This document shows positions 1-8,533 of a stretch of DNA of 64,000 nucleotides, one piece after another. Below the pieces are notes generated by a model. It was not told where the DNA came from, ran no database searches, and worked only from the letters and a program-made list of their open reading frames with translations. Position 1 is the first letter of the stretch; every line of letters begins with the position of its first letter. The stretch is from contig JBHIWH010000006.1 in the NCBI GenBank assembly GCA_041987545.1, positions 124,001 to 188,000 of the forward strand, in the 5' to 3' direction. The position numbers and the translations under genes are program-made. Source of the stretch: JAJRXR01 sp041987545. GTDB taxonomy: Bacteria; Planctomycetota; Phycisphaerae; Phycisphaerales; UBA1924.

Positions 1-1079
1 CGGCCGCGGTCGTCGATCGCCCGGCGGATGCCGGCCTTGAAGCCTTCGACTGTCGGCTCGGTGACGTGCCAGCCGGTCTGGGCGTCGGTCACGGTCTCGG
101 CGGGCCCGCCGGAGGCGTGGACGAGGACGGGCTTGCGCATCATCATCGCCTCGACGACCGAGAGGCCGAAGGGCTCGGGGTCGATGCGTGCGTTGATGGG
201 GATGTCGATGAGCCCGTAGTAGCGCTCGGGGTCGGGGACCTCGCCGAACATGTGCAGGTGGTGGGGGCGGCCGAAGCGCTGGGCGATCTCGGAGAGGCGG
301 ACGGCGTCGGCGCCCTGGGTCGGTCCGCCCAGCAGGACCAGGTGCAGGGGGACGCCCAGCTCCCTCTCGAGCTGGAGGGCGGCCTCCAGAACGACATGCT
401 GGCCCTTGCTGGCGCAGATCCGCGCGAGGATGCCGAGGGTGACCGCGTCCTCGGGGATGCCGGCCTCGGCGCGCGAGAAGGGGATGACGATGTCGGGGTT
501 GAAGCGCTGGGCATCGACGCCGAGGTGGAAGACGATGGGCGTGACGAGGCCCTTGCCGAGCGTGGAGGCGGTGAAGGCGGAGTTGGAGAGGGGCTGGACG
601 CCGTAGCGCTTGCACATGGCGCGGAGGACGATCTTGTTAATGCCGAGCGGGTAGTTGTCGCCCACGTAGTTGGGCATCTCCCAGAAGCACGGGACGTCGA
701 GCGACCTGGCCAGGCCGCCGGCGATGGGGACGAGGTTGGGCTGGAGGAAGTGGACGGCGTCGGGCTTGTCGCGGCCGAGGGCGAGGCGGATCTCCTTGAC
801 GGCGCGGCGGCGGTACGCGAAGAGGTCCTTGAAGATGAGGGCGCGGTCCTTGAGCGAACCGGTGATCTTGGGCGGGGGCTCGAGGCCGACGGTGAGATTC
901 TCGAAGCCGAGCTCGTCGCACTCGTCGGCGAAGGGCCCGTGGGCGAGCGAGATGATCTGGGGGGTCCATCCGCGGGCGCGGAGGCCGCCGGCGAGGTTGA
1001 GGATCGCGGCCCGCAGGCCGTAGACCTCGACCCCGGCACAGACCCAGGCGATGCGGCGTGACGACGTGAACGCGTCCAT
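1..1079 (-). CDS. Glycosyltransferase family 4 (partial, C-terminus beyond window start)
   Basis: About 359 residues are visible; the frame stays open to base 1, so the C-terminus lies outside the window. The start is the ATG at 1079-1077, giving MDAFTSSRRIAWVCAG. The GT4 signature is the EPFGLSVVE motif (the E-x7-E nucleotide-sugar site, near residues 302-310), preceded by a 'PDPERYYGLIDIPINARIDP' stretch and followed by a 'GGPAET' segment, the usual order in GT-B retaining transferases. It should move a sugar from a nucleotide donor onto a surface glycan at the cytoplasmic membrane face. It is clearly paralogous to the GT4 at 2236-3480. It is divergent from the epimerase gene, with 236 bp between the start codons. 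Donor and acceptor cannot be told from sequence. Confidence 0.9.
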   Translation of the reverse strand, partial: MDAFTSSRRIAWVCAGVEVYGLRAAILNLAGGLRARGWTPQIISLAHGPFADECDELGFENLTVGLEPPPKITGSLKDRALIFKDLFAYRRRAVKEIRLALGRDKPDAVHFLQPNLVPIAGGLARSLDVPCFWEMPNYVGDNYPLGINKIVLRAMCKRYGVQPLSNSAFTASTLGKGLVTPIVFHLGVDAQRFNPDIVIPFSRAEAGIPEDAVTLGILARICASKGQHVVLEAALQLERELGVPLHLVLLGGPTQGADAVRLSEIAQRFGRPHHLHMFGEVPDPERYYGLIDIPINARIDPEPFGLSVVEAMMMRKPVLVHASGGPAETVTDAQTGWHVTEPTVEGFKAGIRRAIDDRG

Positions 1080-1315
1080 GCGGCTCGACCCCTTGCGTGG
1101 GGCCGGGCGTGGCCCCGGGCGTCGGATCGGGCCGCGGCGCGGGCGGATCGAGGCGTGTGCGCGATGGGGCTCGCCGGGGGGACGGCATGGATCGGGCGGG
1201 GCGCGTCGGAGGGCCCGATAACTGCGGCCCGGCACGCGAGGAACGGCGAACGCTGACGGGGCTCGGGCGTACGATCGCCAGAACGCCCCGGTACGGGGCC
1301 CGGGAGCCCTTGCCC

Positions 1316-2272
1316 ATGGCCGAGAGCGTGCTCATCACCGGCGGGGCCGGGTTCATTGGGTCGCACACCGCCGAGCGGCTGGCCAGCAGCGGCGCCCGGG
1401 TCGTGGTGCTGGACAACTTCTGTGACTTCTACGACCCGGCGATCAAGCGGGCGCGGGCCGAGCGGCTGGCCGGCTTGGGCGTGGACGTGCGCGAGGGGGA
1501 CATCCGCGACGCCGCGCTGGTCTCGGCGCTGCACGAGGAGGCCCGTCCGGGAACGGTCGTGCACATCGCGGCGATGGCGGGTGTGCGGCCGTCCATCGAG
1601 GACCCGAAGCTGTACGCCGAGGTCAACGTGGACGGGACGGTGAACCTGCTGGACGCGGCGGTCGCGTCGGGAGTCAAGAAGTTCGTCTTCGCGTCCAGCT
1701 CGAGCGTGTACGGCAACAACGAAAAGGTCCCGTTCGCCGAGGGCGATCCCGTGGACGAGCCGATCAGCCCGTACGCGGCGACCAAGCGCGCGTGCGAGCT
1801 GCTCGCGCACACGTACTGGCATCTGCACAAGCTGCCCGTGACGTGCCTTCGGTTCTTTACGGTCTTCGGCCCCGGGCAGCGGCCCGACCTGGCGATCGCC
1901 AAGTTCCTGCGGATGATCGAGTCGGGCGAGGAGATCCCGTTCTTCGGCGACGGGTCCACCAGCCGCGACTACACGTACATCGACGACATCGTGGACGGGA
2001 TCGTCGCGGCGATCGATCGGTGCGAGGGGTTCGACATCTACAACCTCGGGGGCTCGAGCCCGGTGACGCTGGCCGAGCTGGTCGCGGAGATCGAGAAGGT
2101 GGTCGGGCGCGACGCGGTCCTGGACCGCCGGCCGGCGCAGCCGGGCGACGTCGAAAGGACGTACGCGGACCTGACGCGGGTGCGCGCCGGGCTCGGGTAC
2201 GAGCCGAAGATCTCACTGGGCGAGGGGATCCGGCGTCAGTGGGAGGCGTCGAGGGGGGCGGCGCCGGCCTGA
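1316..2272 (+). CDS. NAD-dependent sugar epimerase, UDP-glucuronate 4-epimerase-like
   Basis: 318 residues, extended SDR fold. The Rossmann motif GGAGFIG is at residues 9-15, the serine run ends in SSVYG near 129-133, and the catalytic pair Y153/K157 lies in YAATK. Several stretches match UDP-glucuronate 4-epimerases rather than generic dehydratases: LDNFCDFYDPAIK, VPFAEGDPVDEP and RFFTVFGPGQRPDLA. The likely reaction is UDP-GlcA to UDP-GalA, which would supply a uronic acid for the adjacent polysaccharide locus. The ATG at 1316 is chosen because the fold begins at once; a longer frame extends upstream to 1097 but has no family similarity. The 3' end overlaps the oppositely oriented GT4 gene by 37 bp. 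A related epimerase or dehydratase activity cannot be excluded. Confidence 0.9.
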   Translation: MAESVLITGGAGFIGSHTAERLASSGARVVVLDNFCDFYDPAIKRARAERLAGLGVDVREGDIRDAALVSALHEEARPGTVVHIAAMAGVRPSIEDPKLYAEVNVDGTVNLLDAAVASGVKKFVFASSSSVYGNNEKVPFAEGDPVDEPISPYAATKRACELLAHTYWHLHKLPVTCLRFFTVFGPGQRPDLAIAKFLRMIESGEEIPFFGDGSTSRDYTYIDDIVDGIVAAIDRCEGFDIYNLGGSSPVTLAELVAEIEKVVGRDAVLDRRPAQPGDVERTYADLTRVRAGLGYEPKISLGEGIRRQWEASRGAAPA

Positions 2273-3480
2273 CCGGCGCGTGAGGCGGCGATGGCCCGCT
2301 CGAGGATCCGCTCGTAGACCTCGACGAGCGCCCGCATCGTGAAGCTGGACAGCGAGTGCTCGCGGGCCGCCTCGCCCATCTCGGGCCAGCGGGGGCGGTC
2401 GGCGACGGCGCGGCGGAGGCCGCCCGCGAACGACTCGGCGCTCGGGTCGTGGATGTGCCACCCGGTGCGTCCGTCGATGACGGTCTCGGCGGGCCCGCCG
2501 AGGGCGTGGACGAGCACGGGGACGCGCATCGCCATCGACTCGGTGACCGAGAGGCCGAAGGGCTCGGGATCCACGCGGCTGTTCACGGAGAAGTCGAGGA
2601 AGCCGTAGTACCGCTCGGGGTCATCGACGAACGGCTGGAGATGCACGCGGTCGGCCAGGCCCAGCGTCTCGATGCGCTCGTTGAGGTGGTCGAGGAACTC
2701 GGGCTCGCGGGGGGCCGAGCCCAGGATGAACAGATGAAGGTCGGGGATCTCGTCGCGGACGATCGCGAGTGCTTCGACGAGCCGGTCCTGGCCCTTGGAG
2801 GAATCCAGGCGGCTGAAGACGCCGGCGACGATCGCGTCGTCGGGGATGCCGACCTCGGCGCGGGAGACGGGCGTGACGGCGTCGGGGTCGAAGCGTCGCT
2901 CGCTGATGGGGACGTAGAGGATCTCCGAGCTCACGCCCCGGCCATCGAGCGTCGAGGCGGTGAAACGGCTGTTGGCCAGTGGCGTGACGTTGCGCGAGCG
3001 GCACGTGTACTGCCACAGGCGGCGGTTGATGCCCAGCGGGAAGCGGTCGGAGACGATGTTGGGCATGTGCCAGAGCGTGGGCAGGCCGACACTGTGCGCC
3101 CCGCGGGCGCCGACGGGGACGAGGTTGGGCCAGCGGACGTGCAGGGCGTCGGCGTTGCGGGCGCGGAGGATGTCGGCGATGCGGGGGGCGACGCGGGCGG
3201 CGTACCGCCAGAGCCTGAAGGCGGCGAAGAGCTTGCCCGGGACGCTGCCGATCAGGGGCGGGGGCAGGCCCCGGCCGAGCATCTCGACGTCGAAGCCGGC
3301 TTTCTTGACGTCCTCGACCATCTCGCCGTCGACGAAGGCGATCGCGAAGACGCGGTGCCCGCGGTCGCGGAGCTCGTCCATGAGGCCGAGGGTTCCTCGG
3401 CGGACGCCGTAGGCGTCGATGCCGGAGATGAGGAAGGCGACGGTGCGGCGTGGCGGTTCGCTGGCGGGGGGCTGGGTCAT
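2236..3480 (-). CDS. Glycosyltransferase family 4
   Basis: 414 residues, complete GT-B retaining glycosyltransferase. The N-terminal domain starts VAFLISGIDAYGVRRG. A donor-domain motif VFSRLDSSKGQDR lies at residues 221-233, and the E-x7-E motif EPFGLSVTE at 306-314 is followed by GGPAETV. It is paralogous to the GT4 at the window start. Its ATG (3480-3478) overlaps the stop codon of the upstream GT2 gene in an ATGA arrangement, so translation is probably coupled. It is the last gene of a four-gene set running from 6819 down to 2236. Its last 37 bp are also coding sequence for the convergent epimerase. The sugar transferred is unknown. Confidence 0.93.
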   Translation of the reverse strand: MTQPPASEPPRRTVAFLISGIDAYGVRRGTLGLMDELRDRGHRVFAIAFVDGEMVEDVKKAGFDVEMLGRGLPPPLIGSVPGKLFAAFRLWRYAARVAPRIADILRARNADALHVRWPNLVPVGARGAHSVGLPTLWHMPNIVSDRFPLGINRRLWQYTCRSRNVTPLANSRFTASTLDGRGVSSEILYVPISERRFDPDAVTPVSRAEVGIPDDAIVAGVFSRLDSSKGQDRLVEALAIVRDEIPDLHLFILGSAPREPEFLDHLNERIETLGLADRVHLQPFVDDPERYYGFLDFSVNSRVDPEPFGLSVTESMAMRVPVLVHALGGPAETVIDGRTGWHIHDPSAESFAGGLRRAVADRPRWPEMGEAAREHSLSSFTMRALVEVYERILERAIAASRAGQAGAAPLDASH

Positions 3481-4454
3481 GGCGCCTCGCGCCGGTCGAT
3501 CCAGCCGAGGCTGGGCTTGCCGATGACGCCCCGCTCGGCCTGGCGTTTGCGCTGCACGCGTCGCTTGGCGCGGTTCAGGGCGCGGAAGAGGGCGGGCGCG
3601 GCGAGGGCGGCGGTGAAGACGAGACGCTGCCTCGGCGAGAGCGTGCCCCAGACGAGCTGCTTGGCGCGGGCGCGGTCATCCGCGTCGCCGTCGGTGATGG
3701 CGCTGGCCATGACGCGGCGGGCGCAGTCCTTAACGATCGGCTCCAGGCCCGGGTACGCGGGCAGGTTCTTGCTCAGGCCTCGGAACTGGAAGTACTCGCT
3801 GCGGGCCCAGTTCTCGCGGCTGATGCTGCCCGGGTTGTCCACGCGGTGCATCGCCGAGGAGACCGGGTCGTAGGCCCAGGTGCGGTCCTTGATGACGCGG
3901 AAGAACATGTCGAAGTCGTGGCGTTTGACCTGCGTCGCGTCGAACGCGCCAACATCCCGGAGCCGGGCCATATCGACGCAGACGGTGCTCATCGCGAACT
4001 TGAGCGCGTGGCGCCAGAGGCGGGGCAGCTCGTCGTCGGGCAGGCCGCTGGTGGGCTCGGCGACGGGCCAGGGGTTGGCGACGGGGTGCTCGGTCCCGTC
4101 GGCGTAGAGGAAGTCCTGGATGCCCATGTACGCCGCGTCCCGTCCCGAGACGAGGGAGACCACGCGGGCCAGGTGCTCGGGGTACCAGTAGTCGTCGGCG
4201 TCGAGGAAGGCGGCCCAGTCGCCGGTGGCGATCTCGATGCCGGCGTTGCGGGCGCCGGCGCCGTTGGCGCGCGTGGTCTGCACCAGCCTCACCGGCACGC
4301 CCGAGTTCCTGATCTGCTCGACCGAGTCGTCGGAGGAGCCGTCGTCGATGACGATCGTCTCGTGCGCCGGGTGGGTCTGCTCGGCGACCGAGCGGAGGCA
4401 CTGGGCGACCCAGGGCCCGGCGTTGTAGCAGGGGATGATGACGGAGAACCTCAC
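3477..4454 (-). CDS. Glycosyltransferase family 2
   Basis: 325 residues from a GTG start at 4454 that overlaps the preceding gene's stop as GTGA; a longer in-frame extension upstream lies inside that gene and is rejected. The GT-A signature is plain: FSVIIPCYNAG at the N-terminus, IDDGSSDDS near residues 36-44, and the metal-binding D-A-D-D at 85-88. The C-terminal tail is rich in arginine and lysine (RAKRRVQRKRQ), consistent with contact to the membrane. It likely adds one sugar to a lipid-linked glycan. It sits between the pyruvyltransferase and the GT4 with 4-bp overlaps on both sides, so the three products are expected in fixed ratio. Confidence 0.92.
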   Translation of the reverse strand: MRFSVIIPCYNAGPWVAQCLRSVAEQTHPAHETIVIDDGSSDDSVEQIRNSGVPVRLVQTTRANGAGARNAGIEIATGDWAAFLDADDYWYPEHLARVVSLVSGRDAAYMGIQDFLYADGTEHPVANPWPVAEPTSGLPDDELPRLWRHALKFAMSTVCVDMARLRDVGAFDATQVKRHDFDMFFRVIKDRTWAYDPVSSAMHRVDNPGSISRENWARSEYFQFRGLSKNLPAYPGLEPIVKDCARRVMASAITDGDADDRARAKQLVWGTLSPRQRLVFTAALAAPALFRALNRAKRRVQRKRQAERGVIGKPSLGWIDRREAP

Positions 4455-5665
4455 GCGCTCGCCCCGCCGGCGCCCTGGGGCGTCAGCCCGAGGCGCGAGA
4501 GCACGTCGTCCCACATCCGGTCGGCGGGGGCTCGCAGGGCGTCCTTCGCTCCGCGGAGCGTCTCGCGCCGGCGCTCGTTGGACGCGGGGTCGAGCAGCTC
4601 GTCGCACAGGGCGAGGAGGTGTTCCTCGCCGTCGGTTTCCCGGTGGATCAGGTCGGGCACGCCGAAGTCGGAGGCGAGCAGGTCGTACTTGTGCGCCCAG
4701 CCCAGCGCGACCGCGGGCACGCCCGAGGAGAGGGCGGCGACGATGCTGTGGAACCTGGACCCGACGAGGAACCGCGAGGAGGCGACGAACGACTTGAGCA
4801 CCGCGGCGTGCGGGTGGGTGAAGACGGTGGCGCCGATGTCCGTCAGCGATCCGTGGAGCTCGGCGGCGAGCTTCTCGTCGTGCCCGCTGGCGTCGTGGAC
4901 GACGATGACCACCTCGAGCCCGGCGGCGTGGATCCGGCGCGCAGCCGCGGCGAGGCGCTCGAGGTACACGCTCGCCCACTCCTTCCCCCCCTTGGCGAGC
5001 ATCTTCTCGTTCGGGACGATGCAGGCGTAGTCGCGGGGGGGCGTCTCCGGCGCGGGCACGTCGAAGCGGGGCGAGAATATCGTGATGTCGGGCGCGAGCC
5101 CGAGGCGCTCGGCGCCGACGATGGGGAGGGCGGCGTCGTGTGAGGCCTGCTCGCGGGCGTACACGCGGTCGGCGGCCCGGGCGAGGCGCGCGAACTGGCC
5201 GCGGACCTTCGGGTTCTCGAACGGCCCGAGCATCTGTGGCAGGAGCACGACGGGCTTGCCCCGCCTGCGGTAGTGCTCGGCGCGGATGGCGGCGTTGCGG
5301 CACCGGGTCCAGGGGAACTTGTCGCCGAAGGCGTAGCCCGAGACGTCGATCAGCGCGTCGGTGTCCTGGCGGCGGACGAGGCCGAGCTGGCGGCAGGCTC
5401 GGGCGGGCATGAGCCTGCCGGCGGCGCGGCTGGCGAGGAAGAGGAGCGGGTACCGGTTGGGGCGTTGGAGGCTGACGATCGGGGCGAGCAGTCGGAGTCC
5501 CTCGGGCGCCGCGTGCTCGTAGCCGGAGGAGTACTCGGCCTCGACGCAGCAGGTGACGTCCAGCCCGCGCTCGGCGCCGGCGCGACGGAGGCGCTCGGCG
5601 ACGGTGAGCAGCATCAGCTGTGCGCCCTTGTTGAAGAAGCCGGCGCCGTGGATCTCGATGATCAT
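4451..5665 (-). CDS. Polysaccharide pyruvyl transferase family protein
   Basis: 404 residues. The N-terminus IEIHGAGFFNKGAQLML and the C-terminal GSRFHS (302-307, H306) followed by AALSSGVPAVALGWAHKY are hallmarks of the CsaB/WcaK-type pyruvyl transferase family, which has a GT-B-like fold. Members move pyruvate from phosphoenolpyruvate onto a sugar as a ketal, adding negative charge to exopolysaccharides or wall polymers. The ATG at 5665 overlaps the upstream nitroreductase stop (ATGA), and its own stop overlaps the GT2 start (GTGA). Its place in a glycosyltransferase run supports action on the polysaccharide made here. Some members are only distant relatives and pyruvyl transfer is inferred, not shown. 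Confidence 0.9.
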   Translation of the reverse strand: MIIEIHGAGFFNKGAQLMLLTVAERLRRAGAERGLDVTCCVEAEYSSGYEHAAPEGLRLLAPIVSLQRPNRYPLLFLASRAAGRLMPARACRQLGLVRRQDTDALIDVSGYAFGDKFPWTRCRNAAIRAEHYRRRGKPVVLLPQMLGPFENPKVRGQFARLARAADRVYAREQASHDAALPIVGAERLGLAPDITIFSPRFDVPAPETPPRDYACIVPNEKMLAKGGKEWASVYLERLAAAARRIHAAGLEVVIVVHDASGHDEKLAAELHGSLTDIGATVFTHPHAAVLKSFVASSRFLVGSRFHSIVAALSSGVPAVALGWAHKYDLLASDFGVPDLIHRETDGEEHLLALCDELLDPASNERRRETLRGAKDALRAPADRMWDDVLSRLGLTPQGAGGASA

Positions 5666-6819
5666 GCGTCGTGGTACCTGCGGAGCTCGTCCATGGGCTT
5701 CTTCTGGGAGAACGGGACCATGCCCGCGGGGTCAGGGTAGCCGACGGAGATACACATGACGACGCGTTCGTCGGGGGCGAGCCCGAGCCGTCGGGCCATG
5801 GCGCGCTCCCGCGTCTCGATGTCCGGCCAGTTGATGCAGCACGAGGAGAGCCCCTGGGCCTCGAGGGCGTAGAGGAACCCCATGACGGCCAGCGAGGCGT
5901 CGATGTAGATCAGGTGGCGGTCGCGCTCGAAGGGGTAGGCGTACAGCTTCCCGACGACGACGACGAGGCAGGGGAAGTTCTGGCTGAACCCCTTGGTGCC
6001 CATCGGCAGCTGGCCGATCTCCGAGGCGGTCTGCGGGTCGTCGAAGACGCGGAACTCGAAGGGCTGGCGGTTGCAGGCGCTGGGCGCGTACGAGCCGACC
6101 CGGATCGCGCGGTCGATCAGCTCACGCGGGACCGGCTGGGGCAGGTACCAGCGGACGGAGCGTCGGCGGCGGGCGAGTCGCTCGAGGGCGTCCACGTCCA
6201 CGCCGACGGGGTCGAGGTTGCGGGTGAAGGGCGAGGACGCGCCCCGCCCGAGCCCGCCGAGGCCCCACGCCTCGTTGAAACGATCTCGGAGCGAGTCCAC
6301 GAGCTCGTCGGCGCCCGCGGGGACGACGTCGAAGTACCGGGCGAGCACGTCGCCGGCCCACGCGAAGAGCGAGGACGCGGCGGGGTCGGCGTCGATGGGG
6401 CAGGTCTCGTCGAACGGGGCCGCGGGCGGGGCGGAGCTGTCAGGGCGGGCGGCGGGCGGGTCCTCGCGCGAGGCGGCGCGGGCGCGAACGCCGGCGACGT
6501 AGAGGTCGACGGTCTCCTCGATGTAGAACAGCCCGAAGACCTCTCGGCGCGGGCGCATGATGAGGCCCTTCTCGAGGCGGTGGATATTCCTGCGGAGCGC
6601 GAACTCGCCGCCCAGCCCGGCCCCGGAGCCGGCGCTGCGGCGGTATCGGAGCCGGCCCGCGAGGACGCCGCGGTGCTCGCGGCCGAACCCTGGGTGGAAC
6701 AGGTAGTACAGGCTGGCGAGGCGCGGACTCGAGGCGCAGATGCGCAGGATGCGCTCCTGGACCGGCCCGTCGAGGACGAGTCGCACCCTGCGTTTGAGTC
6801 TGCGGACGGGGCCCGGCAC
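5662..6819 (-). CDS. Nitroreductase-family protein with long N-terminal extension
   Basis: 385 residues. The C-terminal half (about 215-385) is a nitroreductase fold: RRSVRWY around residue 224, then YAPSACNRQPFEFRVF, the flavin-contacting pattern, and a conserved C-terminal SVGYPD. The first 200 or so residues are not nitroreductase; they contain RRNIHRLEKGLIMRPRREVF and a Pro/Ala-rich low-complexity patch. From memory, proteins of this architecture recur beside pyruvyl transferases in capsule loci, but no reaction is established for them. It heads the overlap-coupled set (ATGA with the pyruvyl transferase gene). A flavin-dependent redox step on a sugar or lipid carrier is possible; this is speculation. 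Confidence 0.85.
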   Translation of the reverse strand: MPGPVRRLKRRVRLVLDGPVQERILRICASSPRLASLYYLFHPGFGREHRGVLAGRLRYRRSAGSGAGLGGEFALRRNIHRLEKGLIMRPRREVFGLFYIEETVDLYVAGVRARAASREDPPAARPDSSAPPAAPFDETCPIDADPAASSLFAWAGDVLARYFDVVPAGADELVDSLRDRFNEAWGLGGLGRGASSPFTRNLDPVGVDVDALERLARRRRSVRWYLPQPVPRELIDRAIRVGSYAPSACNRQPFEFRVFDDPQTASEIGQLPMGTKGFSQNFPCLVVVVGKLYAYPFERDRHLIYIDASLAVMGFLYALEAQGLSSCCINWPDIETRERAMARRLGLAPDERVVMCISVGYPDPAGMVPFSQKKPMDELRRYHDA

Positions 6820-6929
6820 GGCTTGCTCCGGTGGCTTTGCGAGGGGGGGAGTCTAGACACGGGCGGCCGCGGCTTGTCCCCGCGGCGGGGTCGGTTCGGT
6901 CGTGGTCGGGGCGGCGGCTCGCGGGCGGG

Positions 6930-8471
6930 TCAGGCGTGCCGGGCCCGGGGCGCGAGGCCTCGGAGTCTGGCCAGGAGGGGTCGGGCGCGGCGCTCGGCGG
7001 CGTCCCACCGGTCGCGCATGAGCACGCGGGCCAGGAGCAGGTACACGGCCGCGCCCAGCGTCGCCCCGAGCGCGAGGTGGAGGCCTCGGCCGACCGTGGT
7101 CTGCGGGAGAAACTCCCCGATGGCGAACGCCGCGGCGCCGGCGGCGAACGAGATCAGCAGCGGCGCGAGGATCATCGACACGACGTCCCTGATCCCGCCG
7201 TTCAGCGGGTGCAGCGCGACGACGGGCTGGACGATGCCGGCGATGGCCGAGTACACCGCGACTCCGACGGCGCCGCCGACGACGCCCCCGAGCACGATGC
7301 CCCCGGTCAGCAGGACGAAGAACAGGGGGGTCAGGACGTACCGGAGTCGCAGGATGGTCGCGTAGCGGCCCTGGGCACGGAGCAGCGGCGTGGCGCTGTC
7401 CGCGCCGCTTCGGAACGCGGAGCCGATGCTGAGGATCGCGAACAGCGGCACGGCGCCCCGATACTCGTCGCCCAGGGCGACGAGAATCAGCGGCTCGGCG
7501 AGCGCCGCGGCGATGAGGCAGATCGGGACGAAGACGAGCGTGAGGAGAGAAGCGGCCTCCAGGAACGCGCTCCGCTGACGCGCCGTATCGTCCTTCAGTT
7601 GGCTGAAGGCCGGCAGCAGCACGCGCGCGAAGTTGGACGCGAGCATGTTCAGCGCCTGCCTCGAGAGCTGGAACGCGATGTAGTACAGGCCGACCTGGGC
7701 GCTGGTCACGAACAGCCCCAGGACGATGTAGTCGCCCTGGAGCGTGGCGGTGGTGAGGAACCCGGCGAGCGTGAGCATCCCGACGTCGCGGAGGATCGGC
7801 TTCCAGCGGTCCAGGTCCGGCGAGCGCCTGATCGGGGAGCGGGCGAGCGCGAGGATGACCAGGAGTGTCAGGCCGCGGGCGGCGACGAGGGGGATCACCA
7901 GCGCCCAGACCCCGAGCCCCAGCATCGCGAGCACGATGGAGGAGGAGAACTGCGCGACCGTGACCAGCAGCTGCGTGACCGCGAGGGCGCGGTACCGGAA
8001 GTGGATCTCGAGCGCGGCGGTCGGGACGATGGCGAGGGCGGTCAGCGGCATCGCGATCGCGACGAAGCGGAGGATCGGGGCCAGCTCGGGCTCGGCGTAG
8101 GCGAGCGCGGCCGGCCCGGCGGCGGCGAAGACCGCCAGGCCCGAGACGACGCCGCCGACGATGGTCATCCAGAACGCGGGCGAGGCCCATTTGTCGAACT
8201 CGTCGTGCAGGCGGATGAGCACCTCGCGGAGCCCGAAGCCGTGGAGCATCTGGGCGAATCGGACCACGGTCAGCGCGAGGGCGAAGAGGCCGAAATCGTC
8301 GGGAACGAGGATGCGGGCCAGGGCGATCTGCGCGCCCATGGAGACGACCTTGGAGCCCAGGGTCTGGGCGCCAAGCCAGGCGAAGCCGGAGGTGGTCTTG
8401 CGTCCGAGCGGGCCCGGGGCGGCGCCGGCGGGCGTCGCGGGGCTCGGGTCTTTGGGTTCGGGCTCGGGCAT
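6930..8471 (-). CDS. Oligosaccharide flippase family protein (Wzx/PST type)
   Basis: 513 residues, very hydrophobic, with about 12-14 predicted membrane helices. The N-terminus after a Pro-rich leader (GRKTTSGFAWLGAQTLGSKVV) and the LARILVPDDFGLFALA segment match polysaccharide-export flippases of the MOP superfamily. Such proteins move undecaprenyl-linked repeat units or O-antigen across the inner membrane. The start is the ATG at 8471; longer forms would enter the fusion gene. It is 62 bp downstream of the flippase-GT2 fusion, and 110 bp separate its stop from the start of the nitroreductase gene. Two flippases side by side suggest either two glycans or a divergent duplicate. No intact terminator is visible after the stop, only a short GC hairpin (6866-6886) without a T-run. 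Confidence 0.9.
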   Translation of the reverse strand: MPEPEPKDPSPATPAGAAPGPLGRKTTSGFAWLGAQTLGSKVVSMGAQIALARILVPDDFGLFALALTVVRFAQMLHGFGLREVLIRLHDEFDKWASPAFWMTIVGGVVSGLAVFAAAGPAALAYAEPELAPILRFVAIAMPLTALAIVPTAALEIHFRYRALAVTQLLVTVAQFSSSIVLAMLGLGVWALVIPLVAARGLTLLVILALARSPIRRSPDLDRWKPILRDVGMLTLAGFLTTATLQGDYIVLGLFVTSAQVGLYYIAFQLSRQALNMLASNFARVLLPAFSQLKDDTARQRSAFLEAASLLTLVFVPICLIAAALAEPLILVALGDEYRGAVPLFAILSIGSAFRSGADSATPLLRAQGRYATILRLRYVLTPLFFVLLTGGIVLGGVVGGAVGVAVYSAIAGIVQPVVALHPLNGGIRDVVSMILAPLLISFAAGAAAFAIGEFLPQTTVGRGLHLALGATLGAAVYLLLARVLMRDRWDAAERRARPLLARLRGLAPRARHA

Positions 8472-8533
8472 CGGCACGCCTGGGTACGCGTGGGCGGGGC
8501 GGGTGTTCACGCCCCGGGGGCGATCGCGCCCGG

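Noticed and set aside
4455..5303. Extended N-terminus of the GT2 at 3477-4454
   Set aside because: It lies wholly in the pyruvyltransferase gene in another frame; the GTG at 4454 with a 4-bp overlap gives a normal GT2 N-terminus.
6866..6886. 7-bp GC hairpin after the flippase at 6930
   Set aside because: It has no T-run and a short stem; expected by chance in GC-rich DNA.
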